NCBI GenBank assembly: GCA_052435735.1
Contig: JBQVNB010000012.1
Span: 62,001-126,000 of the forward strand
DNA from: Aliihoeflea sp052435735
GTDB lineage: Bacteria; Pseudomonadota; Alphaproteobacteria; Rhizobiales; Rhizobiaceae
DNA length: 64,000 nucleotides
Direction: 5' to 3'
The notes beneath the pieces are model-generated. The model was given only the letters and a program-made list of their open reading frames with translations. It did no database searches and was not told where the DNA came from. This document shows positions 26,873 to 35,835 of this stretch, one piece after another (the stretch's first letter is position 1; each line of letters opens with the position of its first letter). A program made the translations under genes and the position numbers.

Positions 26873-29509
26873 CTATCCGAGCGTGCGTTCGACGATGTCC
26901 TTTAGGTCCGTCGAGAGGCCTGGAACCGCAGCGATGCGCGCGAGTTCGGCGCGGGCATGACCTTGCCGGCCAGGCTCGAGCGAACGCCATGAGCGAAAGG
27001 CGGTCGCAAGCCGCGCCGCAACTTGCGGATTGCGCTTTTCGACCTCGATGATGCGGTCCGCGAAGAAGCGGTAGCCGGTGCCATCGGCCCGGTGGAAGCC
27101 GGTCTGGTTGGAGCTGGCGAAGGTGCCGATGAGGGAGCGGACGCGATTGGGGTTTCCGATCGAGAACGCACCGTGCGCCGTCAGACCCTCGACGCGGGCA
27201 AGAGCGGCGTCCCCCGGAATGGTCGCCTGGATCTGGAACCACTTGTCGAGCACCAGCGGGTTGTCGCCGTACCGCGCTTCGAAATCGGCAAGTGCGGACA
27301 CGGTCTGCGTCTCCGTCGGGAACCGGTGGGCAAGGACGGCGAGCGCGACGGCGCGTTCGGTCATGTTGGTCGCATCGCGATACTGGCTGGCTGCAAGTTC
27401 GGGCGTGCCCTGCGCTGCCGAGGCGTAGTCGAGGAGGACATTCCGCAGGGCGCGCCGGCCGGCGCTTTCCGCGTCCGGCGAGAATGAATCATCGCCTTGA
27501 AGATCGCCGCAAAGTGCCTCGAATGCTTCACGATTTGCCGCCGCGATGATGTCGACGAGCGTGTTGCGTGCGACATGGATCGCGTCGGGATCGATGTTCG
27601 AGCCGATCTCGCGGGCGACATCCGCCTCGCTCGGCGGCGTCAGCGCAAGCGCGCGATAGGCGGGCTCGAGCGCATCGTCGGCGGCGATGGCGCCAAGCAC
27701 TTCGGCAAGCCGACCCGCCATGTTGCTTTGCTGCGCAGGCGTCTTGCTCGTCTCGATCAGGTGATCGGACAAAAGCCCGTTGAGCGCCTGCCAGCGCGCG
27801 ACGAGGTCGCTGTCGTGCCGGGCGAGGAACAGCCGGTCCTCGACGCTCTGTTCGCTTGCCAGCGTGATCGGCGCGGAGAAGCCGCGGTTGAGCGAAATGG
27901 CGGGGCGCTCGGAAAGACCGGCGAAGCGGACCGTCTGCCGCCGCTTCTTCAGGTGGATCACGCCATCGGCAAAGCTCGTTGCATCGACGGGCGCGGCGTC
28001 GAGGTCGCCGCCATTCCTTCCGACGAGGCCGATGGCGAGAGGAATGTGCATGACGCGCTTGCGGCTTTCCAGCGGCGTCGGCGGAACCGACTGCTCGATG
28101 TCGAGCGAAAGTTCCCCGCGCGCCTCGTCATATGTGGTGGAGACGCTGACATGCGGCGTACCGGCCTGGTGATACCAGAGCGCGAATTGCGAGAGGTCGC
28201 GGCCCGAGACGTCCTCGAACACTTTGAGAAAATCCTCGATCGTCGCCGCGTCGCCGTCATGGCGCTCGAAATAGAGGTCCATGCCTTGTCGGAAAGCCTC
28301 TGCGCCGAGGATGGTGCGGATCATCCGCACGACTTCCGAACCCTTTTCGTAGACGGTCGCCGTGTAGAAATTGTTGATCTCGCGATAGCGGCGCGGACGC
28401 ACCGGATGGGCGAGCGGACCCTGGTCCTCGGGGAACTGCAGCGACTTCAAAGTCCGAACTTCGGCGATGCGCTTGACCGCGCGCGAGCGCATGTCGGCGG
28501 AGAATTCATGGTCGCGGAAAACTGTCAGCCCTTCCTTGAGGCAGAGCTGGAACCAGTCGCGGCAAGTGATTCTATTGCCGGTCCAATTGTGGAAATACTC
28601 ATGCGCGATGATCGCCTCGATATTGGCGAAATCGACGTCGGTTGCAGTCTCTTCGTCGGCAAGGACGTATTTGTCGTTGAAGATATTGAGACCCTTGTTC
28701 TCCATCGCGCCCATGTTGAAATCGGAGACGGCGACGATGTTGAAGACGTCGAGATCGTATTCGAGGCCGAAGACTTCCTCGTCCCAGAGCATCGAGCGCT
28801 TGAGCGCGTCCATCGCGTAGGTCGCGCGCGCTTCTTTGCCCTTCTCGACATAGATGCCGAGCTCGACGGTACGGCCCGAACGGGTGGTGAAACTGTCGGT
28901 GATGCGCCCCAGATCGCCTGCGACGAGCGCGAACAGATAGGAGGGCTTGAGATGCGGGTCGTGCCAGACGGCATAGTGCCAGCCATCTTCGAGATCGCCG
29001 CTTTCGACCGGATTGCCGTTGGACAACAGGATCGGCGCGGATGCTTTCGGAGCCTCCACGCGCACCGTATAGACGGACATGACGTCCGGCCGGTCGAGGA
29101 AATAGGTGATGCGGCGAAAGCCTTCCGCCTCGCATTGCGTGCAGTAGACGCCGTTCGACAGATAGAGCCCCATCAGCGCCGAATTGGCCTCGGGGGCGAG
29201 TTCCGTCTCGATGACGAGTGAGAACGGACCTTTCGGCAGGCGGGCGATCGTCAGACGGTCGGGCGTCGCTTCGAAGCCCCCCGTCGGCAGTTGCGTGCCG
29301 TCCAGCGTCAACGACAGAAGCTTCAGCCCGTCGCCGTCGAGCACGAGCGGCGCGTCGAGCGCGGCATCCTCGCGCCTCTCGATGGAAAGCGTGGCGGTCA
29401 CGCGCGTGTGGCGAGGGTCGAGCCGGAAGGTGAGATCGGTCGCGCGGATGGCGTAGTCGCTCGGGCGATAGTCCTCGAGACGGTAGACCTTGCCGGTGTC
29501 GATCGTCAT
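26873..29509 (-). CDS. pepN: Aminopeptidase N (M1 metallopeptidase)
   Basis: The 878-residue zinc aminopeptidase removes N-terminal residues from peptides in the cytoplasm. It contains the exopeptidase motif GAMEN and the zinc site HEYFH with the third ligand Glu 18 residues later (in LKEGLT). Domain I (about 1-190) precedes the catalytic domain (190-430), and the C-terminal helical domain is complete to the end. Length is normal for the bacterial PepN subgroup. It is transcribed divergently from the molybdenum hydroxylase gene across 147 bases and lies upstream of the PAS kinase on the same strand. Confidence 0.97.
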   Translation of the reverse strand: MTIDTGKVYRLEDYRPSDYAIRATDLTFRLDPRHTRVTATLSIERREDAALDAPLVLDGDGLKLLSLTLDGTQLPTGGFEATPDRLTIARLPKGPFSLVIETELAPEANSALMGLYLSNGVYCTQCEAEGFRRITYFLDRPDVMSVYTVRVEAPKASAPILLSNGNPVESGDLEDGWHYAVWHDPHLKPSYLFALVAGDLGRITDSFTTRSGRTVELGIYVEKGKEARATYAMDALKRSMLWDEEVFGLEYDLDVFNIVAVSDFNMGAMENKGLNIFNDKYVLADEETATDVDFANIEAIIAHEYFHNWTGNRITCRDWFQLCLKEGLTVFRDHEFSADMRSRAVKRIAEVRTLKSLQFPEDQGPLAHPVRPRRYREINNFYTATVYEKGSEVVRMIRTILGAEAFRQGMDLYFERHDGDAATIEDFLKVFEDVSGRDLSQFALWYHQAGTPHVSVSTTYDEARGELSLDIEQSVPPTPLESRKRVMHIPLAIGLVGRNGGDLDAAPVDATSFADGVIHLKKRRQTVRFAGLSERPAISLNRGFSAPITLASEQSVEDRLFLARHDSDLVARWQALNGLLSDHLIETSKTPAQQSNMAGRLAEVLGAIAADDALEPAYRALALTPPSEADVAREIGSNIDPDAIHVARNTLVDIIAAANREAFEALCGDLQGDDSFSPDAESAGRRALRNVLLDYASAAQGTPELAASQYRDATNMTERAVALAVLAHRFPTETQTVSALADFEARYGDNPLVLDKWFQIQATIPGDAALARVEGLTAHGAFSIGNPNRVRSLIGTFASSNQTGFHRADGTGYRFFADRIIEVEKRNPQVAARLATAFRSWRSLEPGRQGHARAELARIAAVPGLSTDLKDIVERTLG

Positions 29510-29656
29510 GCTCTGCCCCTGGATGCGCGGAAACGGATTGCCGCACTCCGCGAGAATTGATCTGCTGGCTGGTCTTTACACGATGCTGGCCCTCGACAAA
29601 ACTGTCGGTCCGCGCCAGTTCACTGGCATTCTCCCAAACGATCCGGAAAGTTTTCA

Positions 29657-31960
29657 ATGAACGTGATGACGCCGAAGTTCGGAATGGGTGCGCCCGTCCG
29701 TCGCCTCGAGGACGATGCCTTCATCCGGGGGCAGGGCCGCTATACCGACGATTTGACGCGCGACGGCGTGCTGCATGGATACGTCCTCCGCTCGCCGATT
29801 GCCCGCGGCAGGTTCACCATTGGCTCGACGGAGGCGGCGCTTGGCAGCGACGGCGTCAGGCTTATGCTGACCGGCGCGGATGTCGCCCATCTCGGCGCGC
29901 TGAAGTCCGGCGCCATGCAGAAGCAACCCGACGGCACCCGCGCGCCGACCCGCGACATCCCGATCCTGTGCGCTGATGAAGTCGCCTATGTCGGTGACGC
30001 CGTCGCCTTCATCGTCGCCGATAGCCGTGCGCAGGCGCAGGACGCGGCCGATCTGTTGGAAGTCGACTTCGAGCCGGAGGACGCCGTCGCCGACATCGCG
30101 GCAGCCCTTGCAGACGACGCCCCGCAGGTCTGGAGCGAGCGCGTCGGCAACGTCGCCTTCGAATACCGGCTGGGCGAGGCCGATGCGGCCGACGCGGCCT
30201 TCGCGAAGGCCGTCAACGTCTCGCGGATCGAATTCCGCAACAATCGGCTGGTTTCCAATTACATGGAACCGCGCTCCGCGCTGGGCGAATGGGTGGAAGG
30301 CGAGGATCGCTTCACGCTGACGACGGGATCGCAGGGCGTCCATTCGATGCGCCGGGTGCTGTGCGATCAGGTCTTCAACATCGGCCATGACAAGCTGCGC
30401 GTGGTCACGCCCGATGTCGGTGGCGGCTTCGGCACCAAGATGTTCACCTACCGCGAATATGCGCTGGTGCTGGAGGCGGCCAAGCGTCTCGGCCGCCCGG
30501 TCAAGTGGACCAGCGACCGGACCGAACATTTCCTGACCGACGCCCATGGTCGCGACAATCTCGCGATCGCCGAGATGGCGATGGACGGCGAGGGTCGCTT
30601 TCTGGCCCTGCGCGTGAGAACCGAGGCCAATATCGGTGCCTATTGTTCGCAGGTCGGCCCGTTCATCCCCTGGGTCGGCGCCACGATGTCGACGGGCGTC
30701 TACGACATCCCGGCGCTCGACGTGGTCATCCAGGGCATCTACACGAACACCACGCCTGTCGATGCCTATCGCGGCGCAGGCCGCCCCGAGGCGGCATTCC
30801 AGCTCGAAAAGCTGGTCGACCAATGCGCGCGCGACCTGAAGCTGTCGGCGCCCGAAATCCGCCGGCGCAATTTCATCCGCCCCGAACAGTTCCCCTACAC
30901 CACGCCGACGGGGCGCAAATACGATGTCGGCGAGTTCGACGGCCATCTGACGACCGCGCTGGAGCGCGCCGAATGGGGTGGCTTCGACGCCCGCAACGAG
31001 GAGGCGAAGACGAAGGGCCGCATTCGCGGAATCGGTCTTGCGACCTATGTCGAAGCCTGCGCTTTCGCCGGCTCCGAGCCGGCCCATGTCGAACTCGACG
31101 CGGACGGAAACGTGACGCTTTCGATCGGCACCCAGTCGAACGGGCAGGGCCACGCGACGGCCTATGCGCAGTTCGTCGCCGAAAAGCTGAACGTCGACAT
31201 TTCGCGGATCACGGTCCACCAGGGCGATACCGACCGGCTGGAAAAAGGCGGCGGCACGGGTGGTTCGCGCTCGATCCCGCTCGGCGGCGTCTCGGCTGCG
31301 CGTGCCGGTGAGGACCTTGCCGAAAAGCTGAAGCGCATCGCGGCCGACGAACTCGAAGCTTCGCCCGCCGATATCGAGCTCGTCGACGGCACCGCGAAGA
31401 TCGTCGGAACCGACCGCGTGATCGACTTCGCGGGCATCGCGCGCGCGGCGAAAAACGAGTCCGATCTCAAGGGCTTCGGCGAGTTCGTTCAGGACGAGGC
31501 GACCTATCCGAACGGCAGCCATGTCTGCGAGGTCGAGATCGATCCGGAGACGGGCGCGACGCAGGTCGTGCGCTACACGATCGTCGACGATTTCGGCGCG
31601 ACCGTGAACCCGATCCTGCTGGCCGGCCAGGTCCATGGCGGCGTCGTGCAGGGGATCGGCCAGGCACTGTGCGAAGAGGCGGTCTATGGCGAGGACGGCC
31701 AGCTCGTCACGGCCAGCTTCATGGACTACGCCGTGCCGCGCGCCGACGATTTTCCGAACTTCCACTTCGAGACGCGCAACGTGCCCTCGACCACCAACGC
31801 GCTCGGGATCAAGGGCGCGGGCGAGGCGGGGACGATCGGCGCCACGCCGGCCGCGCTGAATGCGGTGACGGACGCACTCTGGCGCGCGTACGGAATCGGC
31901 CACATCGAGATGCCTGCTACGCCACAGCGCGTATGGCAGGCGATTCAGGACGCGAAATAG
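29657..31960 (+). CDS. Molybdenum hydroxylase large subunit, CoxL form II-like
   Basis: The 767-residue protein belongs to the xanthine dehydrogenase/CO dehydrogenase large-subunit family, which binds the molybdopterin cofactor. It starts with PVRRLEDDAFIRGQGRYTDDL and contains VGGGFGTKMFTYREYALVLEA. It has AYRGAGR near residue 370, the form II active-site signature; true CO dehydrogenases have AYxCSFR. The C-terminal GIKGAGEAGTIGATPA includes the conserved catalytic Glu. The usual FAD (medium) and 2Fe-2S (small) subunit genes are not next to it, which is unusual. The substrate is probably an aldehyde or N-heterocycle, not CO. Confidence 0.9.
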   Translation: MNVMTPKFGMGAPVRRLEDDAFIRGQGRYTDDLTRDGVLHGYVLRSPIARGRFTIGSTEAALGSDGVRLMLTGADVAHLGALKSGAMQKQPDGTRAPTRDIPILCADEVAYVGDAVAFIVADSRAQAQDAADLLEVDFEPEDAVADIAAALADDAPQVWSERVGNVAFEYRLGEADAADAAFAKAVNVSRIEFRNNRLVSNYMEPRSALGEWVEGEDRFTLTTGSQGVHSMRRVLCDQVFNIGHDKLRVVTPDVGGGFGTKMFTYREYALVLEAAKRLGRPVKWTSDRTEHFLTDAHGRDNLAIAEMAMDGEGRFLALRVRTEANIGAYCSQVGPFIPWVGATMSTGVYDIPALDVVIQGIYTNTTPVDAYRGAGRPEAAFQLEKLVDQCARDLKLSAPEIRRRNFIRPEQFPYTTPTGRKYDVGEFDGHLTTALERAEWGGFDARNEEAKTKGRIRGIGLATYVEACAFAGSEPAHVELDADGNVTLSIGTQSNGQGHATAYAQFVAEKLNVDISRITVHQGDTDRLEKGGGTGGSRSIPLGGVSAARAGEDLAEKLKRIAADELEASPADIELVDGTAKIVGTDRVIDFAGIARAAKNESDLKGFGEFVQDEATYPNGSHVCEVEIDPETGATQVVRYTIVDDFGATVNPILLAGQVHGGVVQGIGQALCEEAVYGEDGQLVTASFMDYAVPRADDFPNFHFETRNVPSTTNALGIKGAGEAGTIGATPAALNAVTDALWRAYGIGHIEMPATPQRVWQAIQDAK

Positions 31961-31988
31961 GTTAACTGGATAATCGATTTCCGAATCG

Positions 31989-32016
31989 GCGCGGCGGCGA
32001 CGTCGCCGCGCATTTT
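31989..32016 (+). terminator. Probable intrinsic terminator after the CoxL-like gene
   Basis: An 8-base-pair stem (GCGCGGCG / CGCCGCGC) with a 7-base loop is followed by ATTTTG. It lies 28 bases after the stop and 16 bases before the DMT transporter start. The U tract is short, so termination may be partial. Confidence 0.55.
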
Positions 32017-32031
32017 GTGGCAAGCGGGCGG

Positions 32032-32988
32032 ATGAACAGACAAGAGGTGGAAGCCCTTTACGCGGACAGGAATCCGCTGACCGGCATTCTGCTCAAGGTC
32101 GTCTCCGTCGCAACCTTCGTGGCGATGGCCTCGCTGATCAAGGCGGCCGGCCGCGTGCCGGCGGGCGAGATCGTCTTCTTCCGGTCCGCCTTCGCCATCC
32201 TTCCGATCCTGATCCTGCTTGCCTGGCGGCACGAGTTGCGCTCGGCACTGAAGACCACGCGCCCGGTGAGCCACGTTGCGCGCGGTCTGGTCGGCGTGAC
32301 GTCGATGGGGCTCGGCTTCTTCGCATTGACGCGATTGCCGCTGCCCGAGGCGATCACGCTCAACTATGCGCAGCCGCTTCTGGTCGTCGTCTTCTCGGCC
32401 CTGTTCATGGGCGAAGTCGTGCGCCTGTTCCGCTGGAGCGCCGTCGTCGTCGGGCTGATCGGCGTCGTCATCATCTCCTGGCCGAAGCTGACGCTCTTCA
32501 CCGATGGTTCGGCGATGGGCAATGATGAGGCGCTGGGTGTCACGGCTGCCTTGCTGGCGGCGGGCGTCTCGGCCATCGCCATGCTTCTGGTCCGCCGCCT
32601 CGTCCATACCGAGAAGACTGCGACGATCGTCCTGTGGTTCTCGCTGACCTCGACGGTTGCTGCGCTCGGCACCATTCCGTTCGGCTGGGTTCCGCTGACC
32701 GGTGGACAGGCGGCTTGTCTCATCGGCTCCGGCATTTGCGGCGGCGTCGGCCAGATACTGATGACCGAAAGCTATCGCCACGCGCCGATGTCGACGATCG
32801 CGCCGTTCGAATACACGTCAATGATCCTCGGAATCGCCGTCGGCTTCGTCGTCTTCGGCGACCTGCCGACGATCTACACGCTTGTCGGCGGCACCATCGT
32901 CGTCGGCGCCGGCCTCTTCATCATCTGGCGCGAGCAGCGGCTCGGTCTCAAGCGTGGCCAGGCGCGCAAGGTCACGCCGCCGGCCTGA
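32032..32988 (+). CDS. DMT superfamily (EamA) transporter
   Basis: The 318-residue protein has about ten transmembrane helices in two EamA repeats (residues 15-150 and 165-300), as in drug/metabolite exporters of the RhaT/YdcZ-like superfamily. Typical motifs are EIVFFRSAFAILP in repeat 1 and APFEYTSMILGIAVGFVVFGDLP in repeat 2. The ATG at 32032 is the reasonable start; an in-frame GTG at 32017 adds five residues. Substrate is unknown; amino acid or metabolite export is usual for the family. It is convergent with the UDG-family gene, with 5 bases between. Confidence 0.88.
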   Translation: MNRQEVEALYADRNPLTGILLKVVSVATFVAMASLIKAAGRVPAGEIVFFRSAFAILPILILLAWRHELRSALKTTRPVSHVARGLVGVTSMGLGFFALTRLPLPEAITLNYAQPLLVVVFSALFMGEVVRLFRWSAVVVGLIGVVIISWPKLTLFTDGSAMGNDEALGVTAALLAAGVSAIAMLLVRRLVHTEKTATIVLWFSLTSTVAALGTIPFGWVPLTGGQAACLIGSGICGGVGQILMTESYRHAPMSTIAPFEYTSMILGIAVGFVVFGDLPTIYTLVGGTIVVGAGLFIIWREQRLGLKRGQARKVTPPA

Positions 32989-32993
32989 CGCGG

Positions 32994-33827
32994 TCAGCGC
33001 GGCGACAGTTCGCCGAGCTTCGCCTTGATTTCCAGAAGATCGCGCCAGCCGAGCTTCTTGTGCGGCGGATTGCGCAGGAGATAGTCGGGATCGAAGGTCG
33101 ACAATGCCGTGATCGATGCCTCGCCGATCTTGCACTGCCACCATTTGCCCCTGACCCGCACGATGCTTTCGGGCGAGCGCGACATGACTTTTGTCGCCAG
33201 GTCGCCGAGCGGAACCAGCAGCTTCGGCTGGACGAGTTCGATCTGCCGTTCGAGAAAGGGGCGGCAGATTTCGATTTCGATGGCCGTCGGCGCGCGATTT
33301 CCAGGCGGGCGCCACGGAATGACATGCGCGAGATAGGCGTTGGAGCGGTCGAGCCCGATCGCCGCCATCATTCGGTCGAGCAACTGCCCCGACCGCCCGA
33401 CATAGGGCCGGCCCTCGATATCTTCGTCGCGACCGGGTGCATCTCCGATGAACAGGATGTCGGCAGCAACGTCGCCTTCGCCGAAAACGAGGCTCTTGGC
33501 CGTCAGCGCCAGATTGCAGCCGTCGAAGCCCTGCATTGCCTCGCGAAGCGCCTCCAATGACATGGCTTCGCGGGCAAGAAGCCGCGCTCGCTCGCTTTGT
33601 CCCTCGTCGGGAACGCTCGTTTGCGCGCGGGTCGGTGCGGCAGGCGTGGGGCCGTCAGCCGCACGCATAGCGCGCGGTTGAGCCACCGAAGCTTCGTTCG
33701 CGCTTGCCGGAATGACCGGCTGTTCGGTCGCCGCGAAGCGGTCCACGGCCTCGTCCATCAATGCGTCGTCCACGCCGCTGTCGGCATAGAAGAGCAGGAG
33801 CTCGCGCAGGTTGATCGTGTCGGCCAT
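32994..33827 (-). CDS. Uracil-DNA glycosylase family (type 4-like) protein
   Basis: The 277-residue protein has a variable N-terminal tail (residues 1-95) followed by a UDG fold. IGDAPGRDEDIEGRPYVGRSGQLLDRM matches motif A of family 4 enzymes, and NVIPWRPPGNRxPT-like HVIPWRPPGNRAPT is also present. In the second catalytic motif, where I expect HPAYLL, the sequence reads STFDPDYLLRNP, so the conserved His appears replaced by Asp. Only single cysteines remain where 4Fe-4S ligands are expected (FDGC near 103 and EICRPF near 190). It may be a variant glycosylase or have changed specificity. Confidence 0.82.
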   Translation of the reverse strand: MADTINLRELLLFYADSGVDDALMDEAVDRFAATEQPVIPASANEASVAQPRAMRAADGPTPAAPTRAQTSVPDEGQSERARLLAREAMSLEALREAMQGFDGCNLALTAKSLVFGEGDVAADILFIGDAPGRDEDIEGRPYVGRSGQLLDRMMAAIGLDRSNAYLAHVIPWRPPGNRAPTAIEIEICRPFLERQIELVQPKLLVPLGDLATKVMSRSPESIVRVRGKWWQCKIGEASITALSTFDPDYLLRNPPHKKLGWRDLLEIKAKLGELSPR

Positions 33828-33874
33828 GCCTTCTCTATACCGATCGGCAGGCAGGTGGCCAAGCGCGCGATTAT

Positions 33875-33903
33875 TTGACGTTTACGTCAACGGAATATAG
33901 ATT
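33875..33903 (+). promoter_or_regulatory. ETF-QO promoter with LiuR-like palindrome
   Basis: The palindrome TTGACGTTTACGTCAA (33875-33890) has 7-base arms around TT. Its first six bases serve as a -35 box (TTGACG), and TAGATT at 33898-33903 lies 17 bases downstream as a -10 box. The palindrome resembles operators of the MerR-family regulator LiuR, which controls branched-chain amino acid and ETF genes in Proteobacteria. That match is from memory. Confidence 0.6.
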
Positions 33904-34032
33904 GCACGCTACGGCCTGTCGCATGGCGTGAGTTATGGTTTCGCTTAGGAAACCGATGCGATAAGCACGCATTATGACATCAGGCAGCGTCGCCGACGGC
34001 GCAACCGACGGACAAGCGGGTGGGAGATCGAC

Positions 34033-35748
34033 ATGAGTGAAGTTGAACGCGAGAGCATGGAATTTGACGTCGTGATCGTGGGCGCCGGCCCCGCCGGTCT
34101 CGCCGCATCGATCCGCTTGAAGCAGCTCAATCCCGATCTTTCCGTCGTCGTCCTGGAGAAGGGCGCCGAGGTCGGCGCGCATATCCTTTCGGGCGCCGTG
34201 GTCGACCCGATCGGCATCGACCGGCTTCTGCCCGAATGGCGCTCGGAAAGCGATCATCCGTTCAAGACGCCGGTGACGGACGACCAATTCCTCCTGCTCG
34301 GCCCGGCAGGTTCGATCCGCATCCCGAATTTCCTGATGCCGCCCCTGATGAACAATCACGGCAATTATGCGGTTTCGCTCGGCAATGTCTGCCGCTGGCT
34401 CGCCGGCCACGCCGAGGCGCTGGGCGTCGAAATCTATCCGGGCTTCGCCGCCGCCGACCTCATCTACAATGACGAAGGCGCCGTCACCGGCGTCGTCACC
34501 GGCGACATGGGTGTCGAGCGTGATGGCACGCATGGCCCGTCCTACGCGCCCGGCATGGCGCTCCTCGGCAAATACGTCCTGATCGGCGAGGGCGTGCGCG
34601 GTTCGCTGGCCAAGAAGCTGATCGAGAAGTTCGAGCTTTCGAAGGACGCGCAGCCGCAGAAATTCGGAATCGGCCTGAAGGAACTCTGGCAGGTCGCGCC
34701 GGAAAAGCACAAGCCCGGCCTCGTCCAGCACTCCTTCGGCTGGCCGCTGAACTCGAAGACGGGCGGCGGCTCGTTCCTCTATCACCTCGAGGACAACCAG
34801 GTCGCAGTCGGCTTCGTGGTTCACCTGAACTACAAGAACCCGTATTTGTCGCCCTTCGAGGAATTCCAGCGCTTCAAGACGCATCCGGCGATCCGCGACA
34901 CGTTCGACGGCGCCAAGCGCGTCTCCTACGGCGCGCGCGCGATCACCGAGGGTGGCTACCAGTCGGTGCCGAAGCTGACCTTCCCGGGCGGCGCGCTGAT
35001 CGGCTGCTCGGCCGGCTTCGTCAACGTGCCGCGCATCAAGGGTTCGCACAATGCGGTCCTGTCGGGCATGCTCGCGGCCGAAAAGATCGCGGAGGCGCTG
35101 GCCGGCGGCCGCTCCCATGACGAGATCGCCGCCTACGAGGCCGAATGGCGTGGCAGCGACATCGGCAAGGATCTGAAGCGGGTGCGCAACGTGAAGCCGC
35201 TCTGGTCGAAATTCGGCACCTGGATCGGCGTCGGCCTCGGCGGGCTCGACATGTGGACGAACCAGCTCTTCGGCTTCTCCTTCCTCGGCACACAGTCGCA
35301 CGGCAAGCCGGACTATGCCGCGCTGGAGCCGGCCGACAAGCACTCGCCGATCGCCTATCCCAAGCCCGACGGCGTCCTCACCTTCGACCGCCTGTCCTCG
35401 GTGTTCCTGTCGAACACCAATCACGAGGAAAGCCAGCCGATCCACCTTCAGGTGAAGGACCCCGAACTGCAGAAGCGTTCGGAATACATGGTCTTTTCCG
35501 GCCCCTCGACGCGCTACTGCCCGGCCGGTGTCTATGAATGGGTCGACGCGGACGGCAACGGCCTGACCGGTGGCCCGGCCTCGCCGACCAAGGGCGGCGA
35601 AGTCTCGCATTCGGAGCCGGACGCGCGCTTCGTCATCAACGCGCAGAACTGCGTCCACTGCAAGACATGCGACATCAAGGACCCGAACCAGAACATCAAC
35701 TGGGTGCCCCCGCAGGGCGGTGAGGGGCCGGTTTATCCGAATATGTGA
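34033..35748 (+). CDS. etfD: Electron transfer flavoprotein-ubiquinone oxidoreductase
   Basis: The 571-residue membrane-associated flavoprotein takes electrons from ETF (reduced by acyl-CoA dehydrogenases such as the one at 49430-50593) and passes them to ubiquinone. It has an FAD-binding Rossmann motif (VVIVGAGPAGLAASIRL), the conserved GAHILSGAVVDP, and the C-terminal 4Fe-4S cluster ligands in STRYCPAGVYEW and NCVHCKTCDIKDPNQNI. Length is normal. The ATG at 34033 begins MSEVERESMEFDVVIVGAGP. It is monocistronic, with its own regulated promoter. Confidence 0.97.
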   Translation: MSEVERESMEFDVVIVGAGPAGLAASIRLKQLNPDLSVVVLEKGAEVGAHILSGAVVDPIGIDRLLPEWRSESDHPFKTPVTDDQFLLLGPAGSIRIPNFLMPPLMNNHGNYAVSLGNVCRWLAGHAEALGVEIYPGFAAADLIYNDEGAVTGVVTGDMGVERDGTHGPSYAPGMALLGKYVLIGEGVRGSLAKKLIEKFELSKDAQPQKFGIGLKELWQVAPEKHKPGLVQHSFGWPLNSKTGGGSFLYHLEDNQVAVGFVVHLNYKNPYLSPFEEFQRFKTHPAIRDTFDGAKRVSYGARAITEGGYQSVPKLTFPGGALIGCSAGFVNVPRIKGSHNAVLSGMLAAEKIAEALAGGRSHDEIAAYEAEWRGSDIGKDLKRVRNVKPLWSKFGTWIGVGLGGLDMWTNQLFGFSFLGTQSHGKPDYAALEPADKHSPIAYPKPDGVLTFDRLSSVFLSNTNHEESQPIHLQVKDPELQKRSEYMVFSGPSTRYCPAGVYEWVDADGNGLTGGPASPTKGGEVSHSEPDARFVINAQNCVHCKTCDIKDPNQNINWVPPQGGEGPVYPNM

Positions 35749-35753
35749 TTGGT

Positions 35754-35835
35754 CGGTGAATGGTGAATGGGAGTTGGTCGGCTCTTGGCCTTGACGCTGC
35801 TGAGTAGCCGAAACGACTGCATTCACCATTCACCG
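35754..35835. repeat. 82-base element with 16-base perfect terminal inverted repeats
   Basis: CGGTGAATGGTGAATG at 35754-35769 is repeated in inverted form at 35820-35835, with a 50-base interior that also has partial self-complementarity (GTCGGCT / AGCCGA). It fills the gap between the convergent genes and its right arm contains the stop codon of the EEP gene. Each arm is itself a tandem GGTGAATG. It may be a short palindromic intergenic repeat or act as a two-way terminator. Confidence 0.7.

Noticed and set aside
29657..31960. True aerobic CO dehydrogenase large subunit
   Set aside because: The active-site motif is AYRGAGR (form II), not AYxCSFR, and the other cox genes are absent.
29654..32023. 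789-codon minus-strand open frame
   Set aside because: It mirrors the CoxL-like gene exactly and has the composition of an antisense shadow; the plus-strand frame has all family motifs.
35754..35835. CRISPR or tandem repeat array
   Set aside because: There are only two inverted copies of a 16-base arm, with no regularly spaced direct repeats.
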